Shown piece by piece: positions 16,721 to 24,604 of a stretch of 64,000 bases of DNA. This stretch comes from Oceaniferula marina (GTDB lineage: Bacteria; Verrucomicrobiota; Verrucomicrobiia; Verrucomicrobiales; Akkermansiaceae). Below the pieces are notes generated by a model. It saw nothing but the letters and a program-made list of their open reading frames with translations, ran no database searches and was not told the origin of the DNA. Positions within the stretch are counted from its first letter, which is position 1. Each line of letters opens with the position of its first letter. Made by a program: the position numbers and the translations under genes. The DNA is taken from positions 62,001-126,000 of the forward strand of contig NZ_JACBAZ010000006.1 of NCBI RefSeq assembly GCF_013391475.1, written 5' to 3'.

Positions 16721-17583
16721 CTGGATGGATCAGGGGCACTGCTCGCTTTTTGGAGCTCGAAGAGGGCTTTGGCCATGGCCTTTCCCAAGGCAAGTTGCCC
16801 TTGGGCGTTGTAGTGTACGGTGTCGGCTTTGAGTGGCCAGTCGGCGCTATCGATGACTTGGATCCGTGTGTGTTTGAGGGCTTGAAGTTCGGCTCGGATT
16901 TCCTTGCGGTGGGTGAAGCGATCTTTGGCTGGTTCGTGGGGCAGCACCTGGGGCAGAGCCATTGGTAGCATTGGGCAGTCCATATCTTCGGCGATCCGTT
17001 GTCGTAAATGAAGGATGCTTTTGGCGTATTGGCTGGCGGAAATTTCGTGTTTGCTGTCTTGTTCCCCCTGCACCCAGACAAAACCTTTGATGACCGGGGT
17101 GTGCCCTTGCTTTTTCAGGTTTTCGACCCCTTGTTGGAATCGCTTGATCATGGCGCGGTAGAGCGTGCCTTGGTTCGGGTCTTGGTCGGATAGACCTGGA
17201 TAGAAATTGCGCCTTTTCGGAGTGGGGACTCCTCCTTGCCAGCGGTTGCCATTCCAGCCGTGGTGCAGTGGCATGCCACTGGCTGCATATTTGATGATGT
17301 GGACCGATTGATCGTGCTGACTCATCCACCGGGCAAATCCGATTTCGGGGCCAAACTCACCTTTGCGGTGGGAGGTTTTAGTCGTTCCCGGTGTGATCGG
17401 GGTAAAGGAGGTTCCATTGAAGAAACGGGCGTTGGGAATGGCTTTTTTGTCCTCTTGTCCGAGCTCGGCAATTTTTCCGATGCCTTGCATGTTCGACTGC
17501 CCACCGAAGAGGTAGACGTCGACGGGGGCCGCCGTCGACAGAAGACAGGTGGCGGTGAAGAAAAGAAGGAATGGTTTGATCAT
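16717..17583 (-). CDS. Sialate O-acetylesterase-like SGNH esterase
   Basis: 288 residues with signal peptide MIKPFLLFFTATCLLSTAA. Immediately after it is VYLFGGQSNMQGIG, containing the nucleophile Ser of the SASA/CE6 (DUF303) family. GFVWVQGEQDS in the middle and DTVHYNAQGQLALG near the C-terminus (Asp and His of the triad) complete the pattern. The enzyme is probably periplasmic and removes O-acetyl groups from a sugar or polysaccharide. The TAG stop at 16717-16719 is itself the GTAG head of the last REP palindrome, so the repeat array abuts, and slightly enters, the coding region. The gene lies beside the polysaccharide region. Confidence 0.85.
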   Translation of the reverse strand: MIKPFLLFFTATCLLSTAAPVDVYLFGGQSNMQGIGKIAELGQEDKKAIPNARFFNGTSFTPITPGTTKTSHRKGEFGPEIGFARWMSQHDQSVHIIKYAASGMPLHHGWNGNRWQGGVPTPKRRNFYPGLSDQDPNQGTLYRAMIKRFQQGVENLKKQGHTPVIKGFVWVQGEQDSKHEISASQYAKSILHLRQRIAEDMDCPMLPMALPQVLPHEPAKDRFTHRKEIRAELQALKHTRIQVIDSADWPLKADTVHYNAQGQLALGKAMAKALFELQKASSAPDPSR

Positions 17584-17598
17584 ATCGTCAGCAGTGGA

Positions 17599-18654
17599 TT
17601 AGACATTCATGAGGAAATCGCAGAGCTGGGAGGCCTCGCGCTCGATGGTGTAATGTTCTTCTACCCGCTTACGGCCGGCTTGTCCCATTTCTATCAATTG
17701 TTCGGGCTTGGCCATCATTTCATCCAGTTTTTCCTGCGTGGCCGCCAGATCACCGCATGGGACGATGTGGCCGTCAATGCCATCCCGGACGACATCTTTC
17801 CACGCTCCGGCCTCAGAGGCCAGAACCGCGGCTTCGCTCGCCATCGCTTCCGGAACGGTAAGCCCAAACCCTTCATTGCGGCTTAAGGCTGCGACGAGGG
17901 TCATGGCGCGGAACAGCTTGGGTAGTTCGGAGAAAGGTTGCTTACCGATAAAAAGGATTCGGTCGGTGAGGCCGGCTTGATCGATCTGAGCTTGGAGTTT
18001 GTCCTGGAAACTTTGGTGGTCAGGCGTGGTTTCCCCACAAATAATCACGGTGAAGTCCGGGTGTTTTTTGAGTAAGGGAATCGCCGCCTCAACGAGAAGG
18101 TCGACGCCTTTTTGGTGTCTGACCCGGCCAAAGATGCCGATGCCATATTTTCCGGGGTACCCGAGTTCTTGCCAGAGAGCTTCCCGGTTCTCACTGGGGC
18201 TGTATGTGCTGAGGTCAATGCCGTGGGGGACGATGATATCCGGGCCGCCTTGGATGTATGAGGCTGCAGCGGTTCCTGTGCTGATAATGGCATCGGACTG
18301 CCGAATGAGATAACGGGTAATCCAGCTGTGTTGTCTTTGGGCTGTGGAGGTGAAAACGATTTTGAGTTTAGCTCTGAACACCTTTTTGAGGATGAGCGCC
18401 TGAATCACTTCGTCGTTTCTGCGGGCGTGAAAAACGCGCCATCGGCCATCGGGGAGAGGTTTTTTGCAGATTTGAATTAGCTGAGAGAAGCTGACGCAAG
18501 TGACATCATCCGGTAGATGGTGTTTGCCGAGAACCGCGACCTTGACCAGATTTTTTTGAATACGCAGGACCTGGAGCATGGTTGAGGTGACTCCGGAAAA
18601 GCGTGAGTTCGAGTTGCCGAGGATGAGCTCGGTTTCGGAAAGGTCGTTGGGCAT
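17599..18654 (-). CDS. Glycosyltransferase family 4
   Basis: 351 residues from the ATG at 18654 (MPNDLSETELILGNSNSRFSGV). A frame beginning at 18864 would add 70 residues of low-complexity sequence overlapping the upstream gene and is rejected. The GT-B fold C-terminal domain is clear: IGIFGRVRHQKGVDLLVEAA, FIGKQPFSELPKLFRAM and the EX7E region SRNEGFGLTVPEAMASEAAVLASEAG. It is probably a cytoplasmic or membrane-peripheral enzyme adding a sugar to LPS core or O-antigen. It lies 94 bp downstream of another glycosyltransferase on the same strand. Confidence 0.88.
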   Translation of the reverse strand: MPNDLSETELILGNSNSRFSGVTSTMLQVLRIQKNLVKVAVLGKHHLPDDVTCVSFSQLIQICKKPLPDGRWRVFHARRNDEVIQALILKKVFRAKLKIVFTSTAQRQHSWITRYLIRQSDAIISTGTAAASYIQGGPDIIVPHGIDLSTYSPSENREALWQELGYPGKYGIGIFGRVRHQKGVDLLVEAAIPLLKKHPDFTVIICGETTPDHQSFQDKLQAQIDQAGLTDRILFIGKQPFSELPKLFRAMTLVAALSRNEGFGLTVPEAMASEAAVLASEAGAWKDVVRDGIDGHIVPCGDLAATQEKLDEMMAKPEQLIEMGQAGRKRVEEHYTIEREASQLCDFLMNV

Positions 18655-18748
18655 GATGAAATGGATTGGGGAACCACGGATCTGACGAATCGATCGAATG
18701 GATGTTAAATCAGTATGGAACCACGGAACACACGGAAGGTGCGGGGAT

Positions 18749-19864
18749 TTAAGGTTGAGAGCTGAGAAGGTGTTGCAGGGTTTTTGGGAAGTGTTGATTG
18801 AAGTGTTGGTCGTTTTCTTCGAACCAGGCCCGGGCCGCGTCTCCATATTGTTTTTTCTTATCAACGGGCATCATGAGAAGCTCCTGGATGTTTTTTTCCA
18901 GCTTGTCCGGGTCAATATGAAAATTGGTTCCGAGGTGACGGGGCTCTGAGTGGGAGTAGGGCACGGTGATGCCACGTTCCGGGGTGACCAGTTCGTTCAT
19001 CGGCGGGCCGTCGGTGGTGACGACCACCGCCTGGCAGCTCATGGCTTCAACGATATAGTGCCCCCATCCTTCGGAGAGTGAGGTGCAGAGGTGAACCCCG
19101 TGGCGGTTGAGGTGGCGTTTGATTTCCTTGTGCGGGATATACTCTGTGATCAATCGGACGTTGGCTGGCACTTGGTCGGGAGCATTTTCCCGGCATTGGA
19201 CGATCGTTAGCTCTGGCCATTCGGGGTGTTTGTTCCAGAGATCGAGCACGGTTTCAGTGCCTTTCAGCGTGCTACGTCCAGCGAGGTGGAAAAACGATTG
19301 ATAGTCGGGCCGGATGTTCTGGTCGTTGAGGTCGGTGGAGGTGAAGCCGATGTGCTGGCAGGGGTAACCGCGCCCGGAAAAAATGTCCTCGGCATGGCGG
19401 CTTTTGCAGAGGATGTGGTCGATACGGGAGAGATGCTTGAGATGCCGTTCCGGGAATCGTTCTTGGTTGGGGATCAGGAGGTTGGTTCTGGCGCTGCCGA
19501 ACCAGCGGGGGAAAACGCGCTCAAGGAAGATATTGGCTGCGAAGCGGGGTTTCCCGGGGAAATACCTGCGCAGCGGAGAGATCTCCCGGCAGTGTGAGAT
19601 GAGCACCTCATATCCGGCCTTGCTGAGGGCCGCGTGGATTAAATCGACATCGCGATCGAGTCCCACACCATTGGTGCGGGCGATGAGGTTGATGGTTTGG
19701 GCGCAGGAAGACAAGGGGATGGGAGTGCGTGAGCTGAGGGTTGGGGCTGAGGGGGGGAGCTGAGAATGGGGGGCGCGGGGTGTCTGGCTTGTGTGCCGTG
19801 AATCTTCGCGTAATCTCGGAGGTTTGGCAATGGGAAAGCGAGGGCTGGTCTTGTCATCTGTCAC
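18749..19864 (-). CDS. Glycosyltransferase (GT4-like)
   Basis: 371 residues if started at the ATG at 19864. The first 50 or so residues are Pro/Ser/Arg-rich and unlike a glycosyltransferase, so the true start may be an internal TTG giving MSSCAQTINLIARTNGVGLD. Evidence for the fold: LIARTNGVGLDRDVDLIHAAL near the N-terminus, FFHLAGRSTLKGTETVLDLW at the nucleotide-binding domain, and CTSLSEGWGHYIVEAMSCQAVVVTTDGPPMNELV at the donor site (EX7E-like). It probably acts in surface glycan assembly with the GT4 gene that follows. The acceptor cannot be predicted. Confidence 0.8.
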   Translation of the reverse strand: MTDDKTSPRFPIAKPPRLREDSRHTSQTPRAPHSQLPPSAPTLSSRTPIPLSSCAQTINLIARTNGVGLDRDVDLIHAALSKAGYEVLISHCREISPLRRYFPGKPRFAANIFLERVFPRWFGSARTNLLIPNQERFPERHLKHLSRIDHILCKSRHAEDIFSGRGYPCQHIGFTSTDLNDQNIRPDYQSFFHLAGRSTLKGTETVLDLWNKHPEWPELTIVQCRENAPDQVPANVRLITEYIPHKEIKRHLNRHGVHLCTSLSEGWGHYIVEAMSCQAVVVTTDGPPMNELVTPERGITVPYSHSEPRHLGTNFHIDPDKLEKNIQELLMMPVDKKKQYGDAARAWFEENDQHFNQHFPKTLQHLLSSQP

Positions 19865-20086
19865 CTAAGCCGATTCATAGAAATCGGACTCAAACAAAGC
19901 GCATATTTTTCTGGTGGATGCCGGAGATCTGCCCCAGCATGTTGCCTGAACGGCTTCCGGGAGCTTTTATGTGATCTGTCGTGAAGTTCAGGCATGCATG
20001 AATCTTTAGAAGCAAATGAAGTGGCGCTACGCGTCCGGCAATGAGATCGCATTGCTTGAATATGAATTTGAATCCCGTAGAGAGGT

Positions 20087-20860
20087 ATGAGTGAAACACC
20101 CAAAATTTCTTGTATTATCAGCACCTACTCGGACTCCGATCTGGTGGAGAAAAAAATCCATGAGATTCGTCAGCAAAGTTGGTTTGATCAGGCTGAGTTT
20201 CTTTTTGTCGAGACCGCTTCGCCCGAACGGGAGCGGGAGTTGATTGCTCCCTACACTGAGCAGTTTTCCAACATTCGCTTGGTGACATCGGATGAGCGTA
20301 AGACCTTGTATGAGGCGTGGAATATGGGGTGGGACGCAGCCAGCGCGGACATCGTTTGTTATTCCAATATGGATGATGCCATGCACCCCCGCTTGTTGGA
20401 GACGGTGGTAGCCGAGATGGATGCGCATCCTGATTGGGATTTGTGTTCCGTGTTGATTGCCAGTCAGAAAAGTCAGTCTCCCGGTGAGCCGGATAGTTTT
20501 TCTCCGGAGCGTATGAAGCAGCTTAAAATCGGTCGGCGCCCCGGTCCGTTTTCAGCTTGGCGCAAGCGCTTGCAAGGGAAAATGGGGCAGTTCGATGGCC
20601 GTTACCGGATTATTGGAGATAAGGATTTTTGGTCGCGGGCGATGGACCCGGCGGTTGTGGTCGGGGTGATCCCCAAGGTGATGTATCTCTACTCGATTGC
20701 TGATAGTCAGTTGTCGAAGCGGGAGAACAAGGATGATGAATTGCTTTACGCGAAGGAAAAAGGGGTTGATCTGTTATGGCACCCCGGAGTGGTCAAACCG
20801 ATGCTTTGGCACCGACGCTGGTTCAAGTGGTTTCCCGGCCGTTATTTGATGGACGAATAG
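20087..20860 (+). CDS. Glycosyltransferase family 2
   Basis: 257 residues, preceded by GAGAGG just before the ATG. The GT-A nucleotide-binding start is PKISCIISTYSDSDLVEKKI, with the donor/metal motif region DIVCYSNMDDAMHPRLLETV (DD at about residues 98-99) and a C-terminal acceptor region (YRIIGDKDFWSRAM). It is a soluble enzyme with no transmembrane segments, typical for transfer of a single sugar to LPS or capsule. It is followed by two sulfotransferase-like genes on the same strand (gaps of 71 and 34 bp), which suggests that glycosylation and sulfation of one product are co-expressed. Confidence 0.88.
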   Translation: MSETPKISCIISTYSDSDLVEKKIHEIRQQSWFDQAEFLFVETASPERERELIAPYTEQFSNIRLVTSDERKTLYEAWNMGWDAASADIVCYSNMDDAMHPRLLETVVAEMDAHPDWDLCSVLIASQKSQSPGEPDSFSPERMKQLKIGRRPGPFSAWRKRLQGKMGQFDGRYRIIGDKDFWSRAMDPAVVVGVIPKVMYLYSIADSQLSKRENKDDELLYAKEKGVDLLWHPGVVKPMLWHRRWFKWFPGRYLMDE

Positions 20861-20931
20861 ACGATTGTGAAGGATGGTAAATTTCCCCACTTGGTATCGT
20901 GTCGGGTGGAGACAGCCCTGAAGAAAAAGAG

Positions 20932-21654
20932 ATGAATTTAAGTGATGCTATTGAAACCTTCCGCCTGCGTCGGAAGCTCCAACGTGAAAAACCGCATATC
21001 TGGCGTATTCCCTCGGTGAATGTCGGGATGATTCAAAACTACAAAGTGGGTTCCCGATCCTTGCGTTTGGCCGTTGCCCGACACTTGTTGCAGTCGGACG
21101 AAGGCGAAGAGGATATTGCGTATGACCAACTAAGTGATTCCCGGGTCAAAGAACTGGATAAGAAGTATTCCGGGTTTTACGCATTGGATTCGGTTCGTCA
21201 GCAGTTTCCGGAGATGTTTTTATTTACCTTTGTCCGTCATCCATTGAGTCGGCTTCATTCCTGTTATGTGAACAAGCTGGTGGATGCCAAGAGATACGGG
21301 GTGAAGAACCAGTTTAAAAACTGGGGGGTGGATTATAATACAAGCTTCGATGAGTTTGTCCGGATGGTGGCGGATACGCCGGATGGTGCTTCCGATCGTC
21401 ATTTTCGTTCCCAGAGTTGGTTTGTTAGCGTGGATGGGAAGCTGGTTGCCGATTACATTGGCAAGTTGGAATCGTTTAAACAAGACTGGCAGGTTCTGGC
21501 GGATCGCTTCGGCTTCCCCGAACTGCCGCATAAAAACAAATCGAGCAAATCCAAGGTGCATTTCAGTGAACACTACAGCAAGGAGATTTACGAACTGGCC
21601 GTCGAGCGGTACCGGCAGGATATCGAACTGTTGGGGTATGAGGATGAGGTGTAA
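20932..21654 (+). CDS. Sulfotransferase family 2-like protein
   Basis: 240 residues from the ATG at 20932, which follows a purine-rich AAGAAAAAGAG; a GTG at 20899 would add 11 residues. The 5'-phosphosulfate binding region is atypical (IQNYKVGSRSLRLAVARH). The 3'-phosphate binding segment is good: FLFTFVRHPLSRLHSCYVNKL. Later regions (SDRHFRSQSWFVS, DYIGKLESFKQDWQVLADRFG, HYSKEIYELAVERYRQDIELLGYE) match membrane-type carbohydrate sulfotransferases (Sulfotransfer_2). It would use PAPS to sulfate a sugar of the surface glycan. The gene next to it encodes a second member of the same family. Confidence 0.83.
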   Translation: MNLSDAIETFRLRRKLQREKPHIWRIPSVNVGMIQNYKVGSRSLRLAVARHLLQSDEGEEDIAYDQLSDSRVKELDKKYSGFYALDSVRQQFPEMFLFTFVRHPLSRLHSCYVNKLVDAKRYGVKNQFKNWGVDYNTSFDEFVRMVADTPDGASDRHFRSQSWFVSVDGKLVADYIGKLESFKQDWQVLADRFGFPELPHKNKSSKSKVHFSEHYSKEIYELAVERYRQDIELLGYEDEV

Positions 21655-21688
21655 TTGGTTGTTTTATGATGTGGAGTGAGGACTTGTT

Positions 21689-22390
21689 ATGAAAGAGATA
21701 ATTCGAGTCGCCCGTTGGAGAGTGGGTAAAAAAATCGGTTCCCGGTCCATGATGGAGAAGGTGGCCCCCCACTATTACCAGTATGCTAAAGAGCGGATCG
21801 CCTGCGATTGCTCCAAATGCAAGTGCCCGGCTCAATCCGCATGCTCGTATAGTTTTGTTTACATCGATGAGCGATCAAAATTGATGTATTTTGATGTGCC
21901 CAAAGCTGCATCAACAACGATCCGCAAGGCCTTTTTCAAAAATAAGGCAATGGCCTCGTTGCGCAACCCCAGGAAAGAACTCGATCAATATTATAAGTTT
22001 ACCTTTGTTCGAAACCCTTGGGATCGAATGGTTTCGAACTGGAAGATGTTTACCACCCAACCCTCACGCATGAAGCAGTTGGAAGTGATGACGAATGCCG
22101 ACCTGAGTGATTTTGAATCCTTTGTTTCCTTTGCTATCGATTGCCCCAACCACCATTGGCAACCCCAGGCATTGTTCACCCCTGAACCATTGGACTTTGT
22201 CGGTAAACTCGAATCGTTTGATGAAGACATGAACCGCCTCTTGTCTCATTTGGGAAGGACGCCTTTGGCGTTGGGGAAGCAAAACTCGACACGTAGGAAA
22301 GGATACCGAGATTACTATTCTCCGACCCTGGTGGAAGTCGTAGCCGATTATTACCGGCGCGATATTGAGTCTTTTGGGTACGAGTTTTGA
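21689..22390 (+). CDS. Sulfotransferase family 2-like protein
   Basis: 233 residues; a GGAGTGAGG sequence precedes the ATG. The PAPS-binding loop is MYFDVPKAASTTIRKAFF and the 3'-phosphate motif FTFVRNPWDRMVSNWKMF. The C-terminal FVGKLESFDEDMNRLLSHLG and YYSPTLVEVVADYYRRDIESFGYEF match the family end. A Cys cluster (CDCSKCKCPAQSAC, about residues 38-51) sits between the N-terminus and the P-loop; it could bind a metal and is not usual for the family. It lies 34 bp downstream of another sulfotransferase and probably shares its transcript. Confidence 0.87.
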   Translation: MKEIIRVARWRVGKKIGSRSMMEKVAPHYYQYAKERIACDCSKCKCPAQSACSYSFVYIDERSKLMYFDVPKAASTTIRKAFFKNKAMASLRNPRKELDQYYKFTFVRNPWDRMVSNWKMFTTQPSRMKQLEVMTNADLSDFESFVSFAIDCPNHHWQPQALFTPEPLDFVGKLESFDEDMNRLLSHLGRTPLALGKQNSTRRKGYRDYYSPTLVEVVADYYRRDIESFGYEF

Positions 22391-22396
22391 TCGTAA

Positions 22397-22921
22397 TTAA
22401 AACAGACCGAATTTTCTTTTTCTGACCTTGCCTGCGTTGGCATCTCTGAGTTCCGGCATGAAGTCTGATTCGACTCCGAGGAATTGATAGAGGTTTTGCA
22501 AGTAGTCGGCTCCGAGAAACATAAAGCTTTCGTAGGACCAAATAAAATACGGGATATCACCATGCATGACTTCCAGCATGATGTTTTTTGCCGTTTGTGA
22601 TTCCGTGGCCGACTGGGAAAATGGTTTTCTCCAGCGTTGATAGCGGGAAAGGTGTGAGATGGTGATATCTCTTGTTGTTAGGATGAAGTAGAGGTCGTAT
22701 TCCTCTTCGTGCTCCTTGATCCATGATGAGACATCAGGGAATTTTGGATTTTTTCCGTATGGTAGTGAGCGGTGGCAGACTTTGTGTGTGCCTGAGTCGT
22801 TCCAGGCGCCGCCGTCCCAAGCCTTAAAATCTGAGATGCCCAAGGCATGAGAGCAGACTTTGGCGATGAGTTTACTGCCTGAGCTTTCCGGGCCGATGAT
22901 GAATACGCATTTGTTCTTCAT
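22397..22921 (-). CDS. Small P-loop sulfotransferase-like protein
   Basis: 174 residues, short for a sulfotransferase. A P-loop-like start (CVFIIGPESSGSKLIAKVCSHAL), a LYFILTTRDITISHLSRYQRW segment resembling the 3'-phosphate site, and an end LYQFLGVESDFMPELRDANAGK resembling sulfotransferase C-termini support the call. It is convergent with the preceding sulfotransferase gene (6 bp apart) and precedes a 670-bp gap. A kinase-like P-loop protein is the alternative. It lacks a typical N-terminal acceptor region, so its activity is uncertain. Confidence 0.65.
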   Translation of the reverse strand: MKNKCVFIIGPESSGSKLIAKVCSHALGISDFKAWDGGAWNDSGTHKVCHRSLPYGKNPKFPDVSSWIKEHEEEYDLYFILTTRDITISHLSRYQRWRKPFSQSATESQTAKNIMLEVMHGDIPYFIWSYESFMFLGADYLQNLYQFLGVESDFMPELRDANAGKVRKRKFGLF

Positions 22922-23594
22922 GGTGAAATCATTGGGAGCTGGTTTTTGTGAGTTCAGAGGTGTTCATTTGTCCCGGGGCAGGAGTTGAGTTTTTTGAAAA
23001 AACGTAAACTGACTGTTGGGTTGCCTTTGCTCTTGCCGATAGCAGCATTTTTTTTGAGCTTTTGCAAGCGGTTGGCAAAGATGTTGAGCTTGGACCGTTG
23101 AATGAAAAGATGGTTTGAGATTCGGGGAAGGGAAAAGGCAGAGGAAATTGTATGAGTATGGGTATGGCTGGACTTGTGGGGGGCGTGTGTGTGGGGTCGC
23201 GTGGGGCTCACCAACGAGAAAGTTCACGCGGTCTATTTAGCTCGGAGTTTCATGATGGTGAGTCGGAATGCTTGATCGGGGCGTTTGGGGGCGTTCCTCA
23301 TTCGTCCGGGGGGGCTTTAGCTTTGGATATGTTGTGGGCAAAGAAATGTCATGGTCTGAGGCCTCAAGTAAATCGTAAAATAGGAGTGAAGGAGGATCTA
23401 TTGCATTGATGGGGGCGATTTCTCTGTGATTGAAGTAGATTCATTTTCATTGCTTGAAGCATACCCGTCAATGACGATGGGCAGCACGGATGATGAGCCC
23501 GATCGTGCTATTCCCTTGACGCTCGGCGGCATGGCTGAAAAGCTGGGGCCCGCGGACCTCACAGGATCCGGATTGATCAACTCAAAAGAAAAAG
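22922..23594. other. 673-bp intergenic gap with no supported gene
   Basis: Short open frames occur on both strands (for example 22954-23214 minus and 23152-23409 plus), but none has a start with ribosome-binding site, a recognisable domain or convincing codon use. A strong AAGGAGG at 23389-23395 is followed only by a six-codon frame (ATG at 23408). The final part probably carries the promoter of the outer-membrane protein gene; no clear -35/-10 pair was found. Confidence 0.5.
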
Positions 23595-24521
23595 ATGATG
23601 AAAATTACCTATGTAAAAGTAGCGGCCTCGATGATGGCATCTGGTGTGATGTCGGTATCTGCCGGGTCTGGTGACTCAGCCAAAGGTGGGCTCTCAGGCA
23701 AGGAAGTGGTATGTGTGGTTCCCGAGCTGCCTGCATGTTCCCAACGTCAGATTCAGCCGCTTTTTTCCCGCTATGCCCAGACCACGAAGAAGTGGACCTT
23801 GCGCGGGAGTTACCGCTCTTTCAAGGATACCGAGCTTCAGGAAATTGAGAAATTCGATGGCTCCGGTGTGGATCTTGAGTTGACGGCTCCATTGAGTGAG
23901 CGTTGGCAGTTGCGCCTTTATTATCCTGTGTATACCGAAGGGGACGCTCAGGAGATTGCGACCGGTGATCCGGTGGACGTGGATGGCGATGGCGGTACAC
24001 TCGACTACCCCAGCTTGATTCTGGATTATCAGTTCAAGCAGGCCAGTGCCCCGGGTGAGTTCAACCTCGCAGCTTACCTCGGTATGGGTTACGCTCTGGA
24101 TCATCTGGATTCCGAGAATCAGATCACGGGGACACATGACCGGATCAACCACCGTGGATCGGCCGCGCTGTTCGGAGTGAAGGCGGACAAGCAGCTGGAC
24201 CATTGCTGGACCTTTATCGGTAACCTTGGTGGCCGTTATTATTGGGATTCCGATGATATTCACCCGAATGAAGGGTCCGATCAGTTTTTCCTGCTCGATG
24301 CGTCAGTTGCGTTTGTCTACGCTCCCCGGGATGCGTGGATTTACCCGATGATTGAGTTGTTTTACCAAGGAAGCTTCAGTGATTACAACAGCCTGCAAGT
24401 GGTTCCCCAAGTGATCGTGCCGATTGGCGAACATGTGGATGTGAATGCGGGGGTTAGTGTTGGGCTTCTTGATGACGGACCTGAAACCGACGCCCGGGTT
24501 CAGATGACCGTAAGGTTTTAA
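23595..24521 (+). CDS. Outer-membrane beta-barrel protein (porin-like)
   Basis: 308 residues. The signal peptide is MMKITYVKVAASMMASGVMSVSAG. Alternating amphipathic strands are visible throughout (LELTAPLSERWQLRLYYPVY, PGEFNLAAYLGMGYALDHL, DAWIYPMIELFYQGSF, HVDVNAGVSVGLLDDGPE). The protein ends in VQMTVRF, a C-terminal Phe preceded by alternating hydrophobic residues, the usual recognition signal for the BAM complex. An Asp-rich turn (DPVDVDGDGGTLDYP) could bind calcium. It is probably a channel or transporter of the outer membrane; substrate unknown. It sits within the LPS region and is followed by a kinase gene. Confidence 0.78.
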   Translation: MMKITYVKVAASMMASGVMSVSAGSGDSAKGGLSGKEVVCVVPELPACSQRQIQPLFSRYAQTTKKWTLRGSYRSFKDTELQEIEKFDGSGVDLELTAPLSERWQLRLYYPVYTEGDAQEIATGDPVDVDGDGGTLDYPSLILDYQFKQASAPGEFNLAAYLGMGYALDHLDSENQITGTHDRINHRGSAALFGVKADKQLDHCWTFIGNLGGRYYWDSDDIHPNEGSDQFFLLDASVAFVYAPRDAWIYPMIELFYQGSFSDYNSLQVVPQVIVPIGEHVDVNAGVSVGLLDDGPETDARVQMTVRF

Positions 24522-24539
24522 TTCCGCGCCCGGTATGAT

Positions 24540-24571
24540 CCGGAAGCAGGGGTGGCCTCTCTTGCTTCCGG
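24540..24571 (+). other. Inverted repeat after porin-like gene
   Basis: A 9-bp inverted repeat CCGGAAGCA/TGCTTCCGG with a 14-base loop lies 19 bp after the stop. No T-run follows, so it is at best a weak terminator or an mRNA-stabilising hairpin. Confidence 0.3.
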
Positions 24572-24604
24572 CGGTGCCGGCACAATACATCCTCTGACGT
24601 CGAT

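Noticed and set aside
19868-19890. Small hairpin CCGATT/AATCGG resembling the REP stem of array A
   Set aside because: It lacks the GTAG head and its second partner, and lies beside a gene start, so it may be chance.
22954-23214. 86-codon frame on the minus strand in the 22.9-23.6 kb gap
   Set aside because: Its first half is low-complexity (Thr/His/Pro) and no ribosome-binding site or similarity is visible; the Lys-rich end alone is not enough.
23389-23425. Strong AAGGAGG followed by an ATG
   Set aside because: The frame ends after six codons. A leader peptide is possible, but there is no attenuator-like structure before the next gene.
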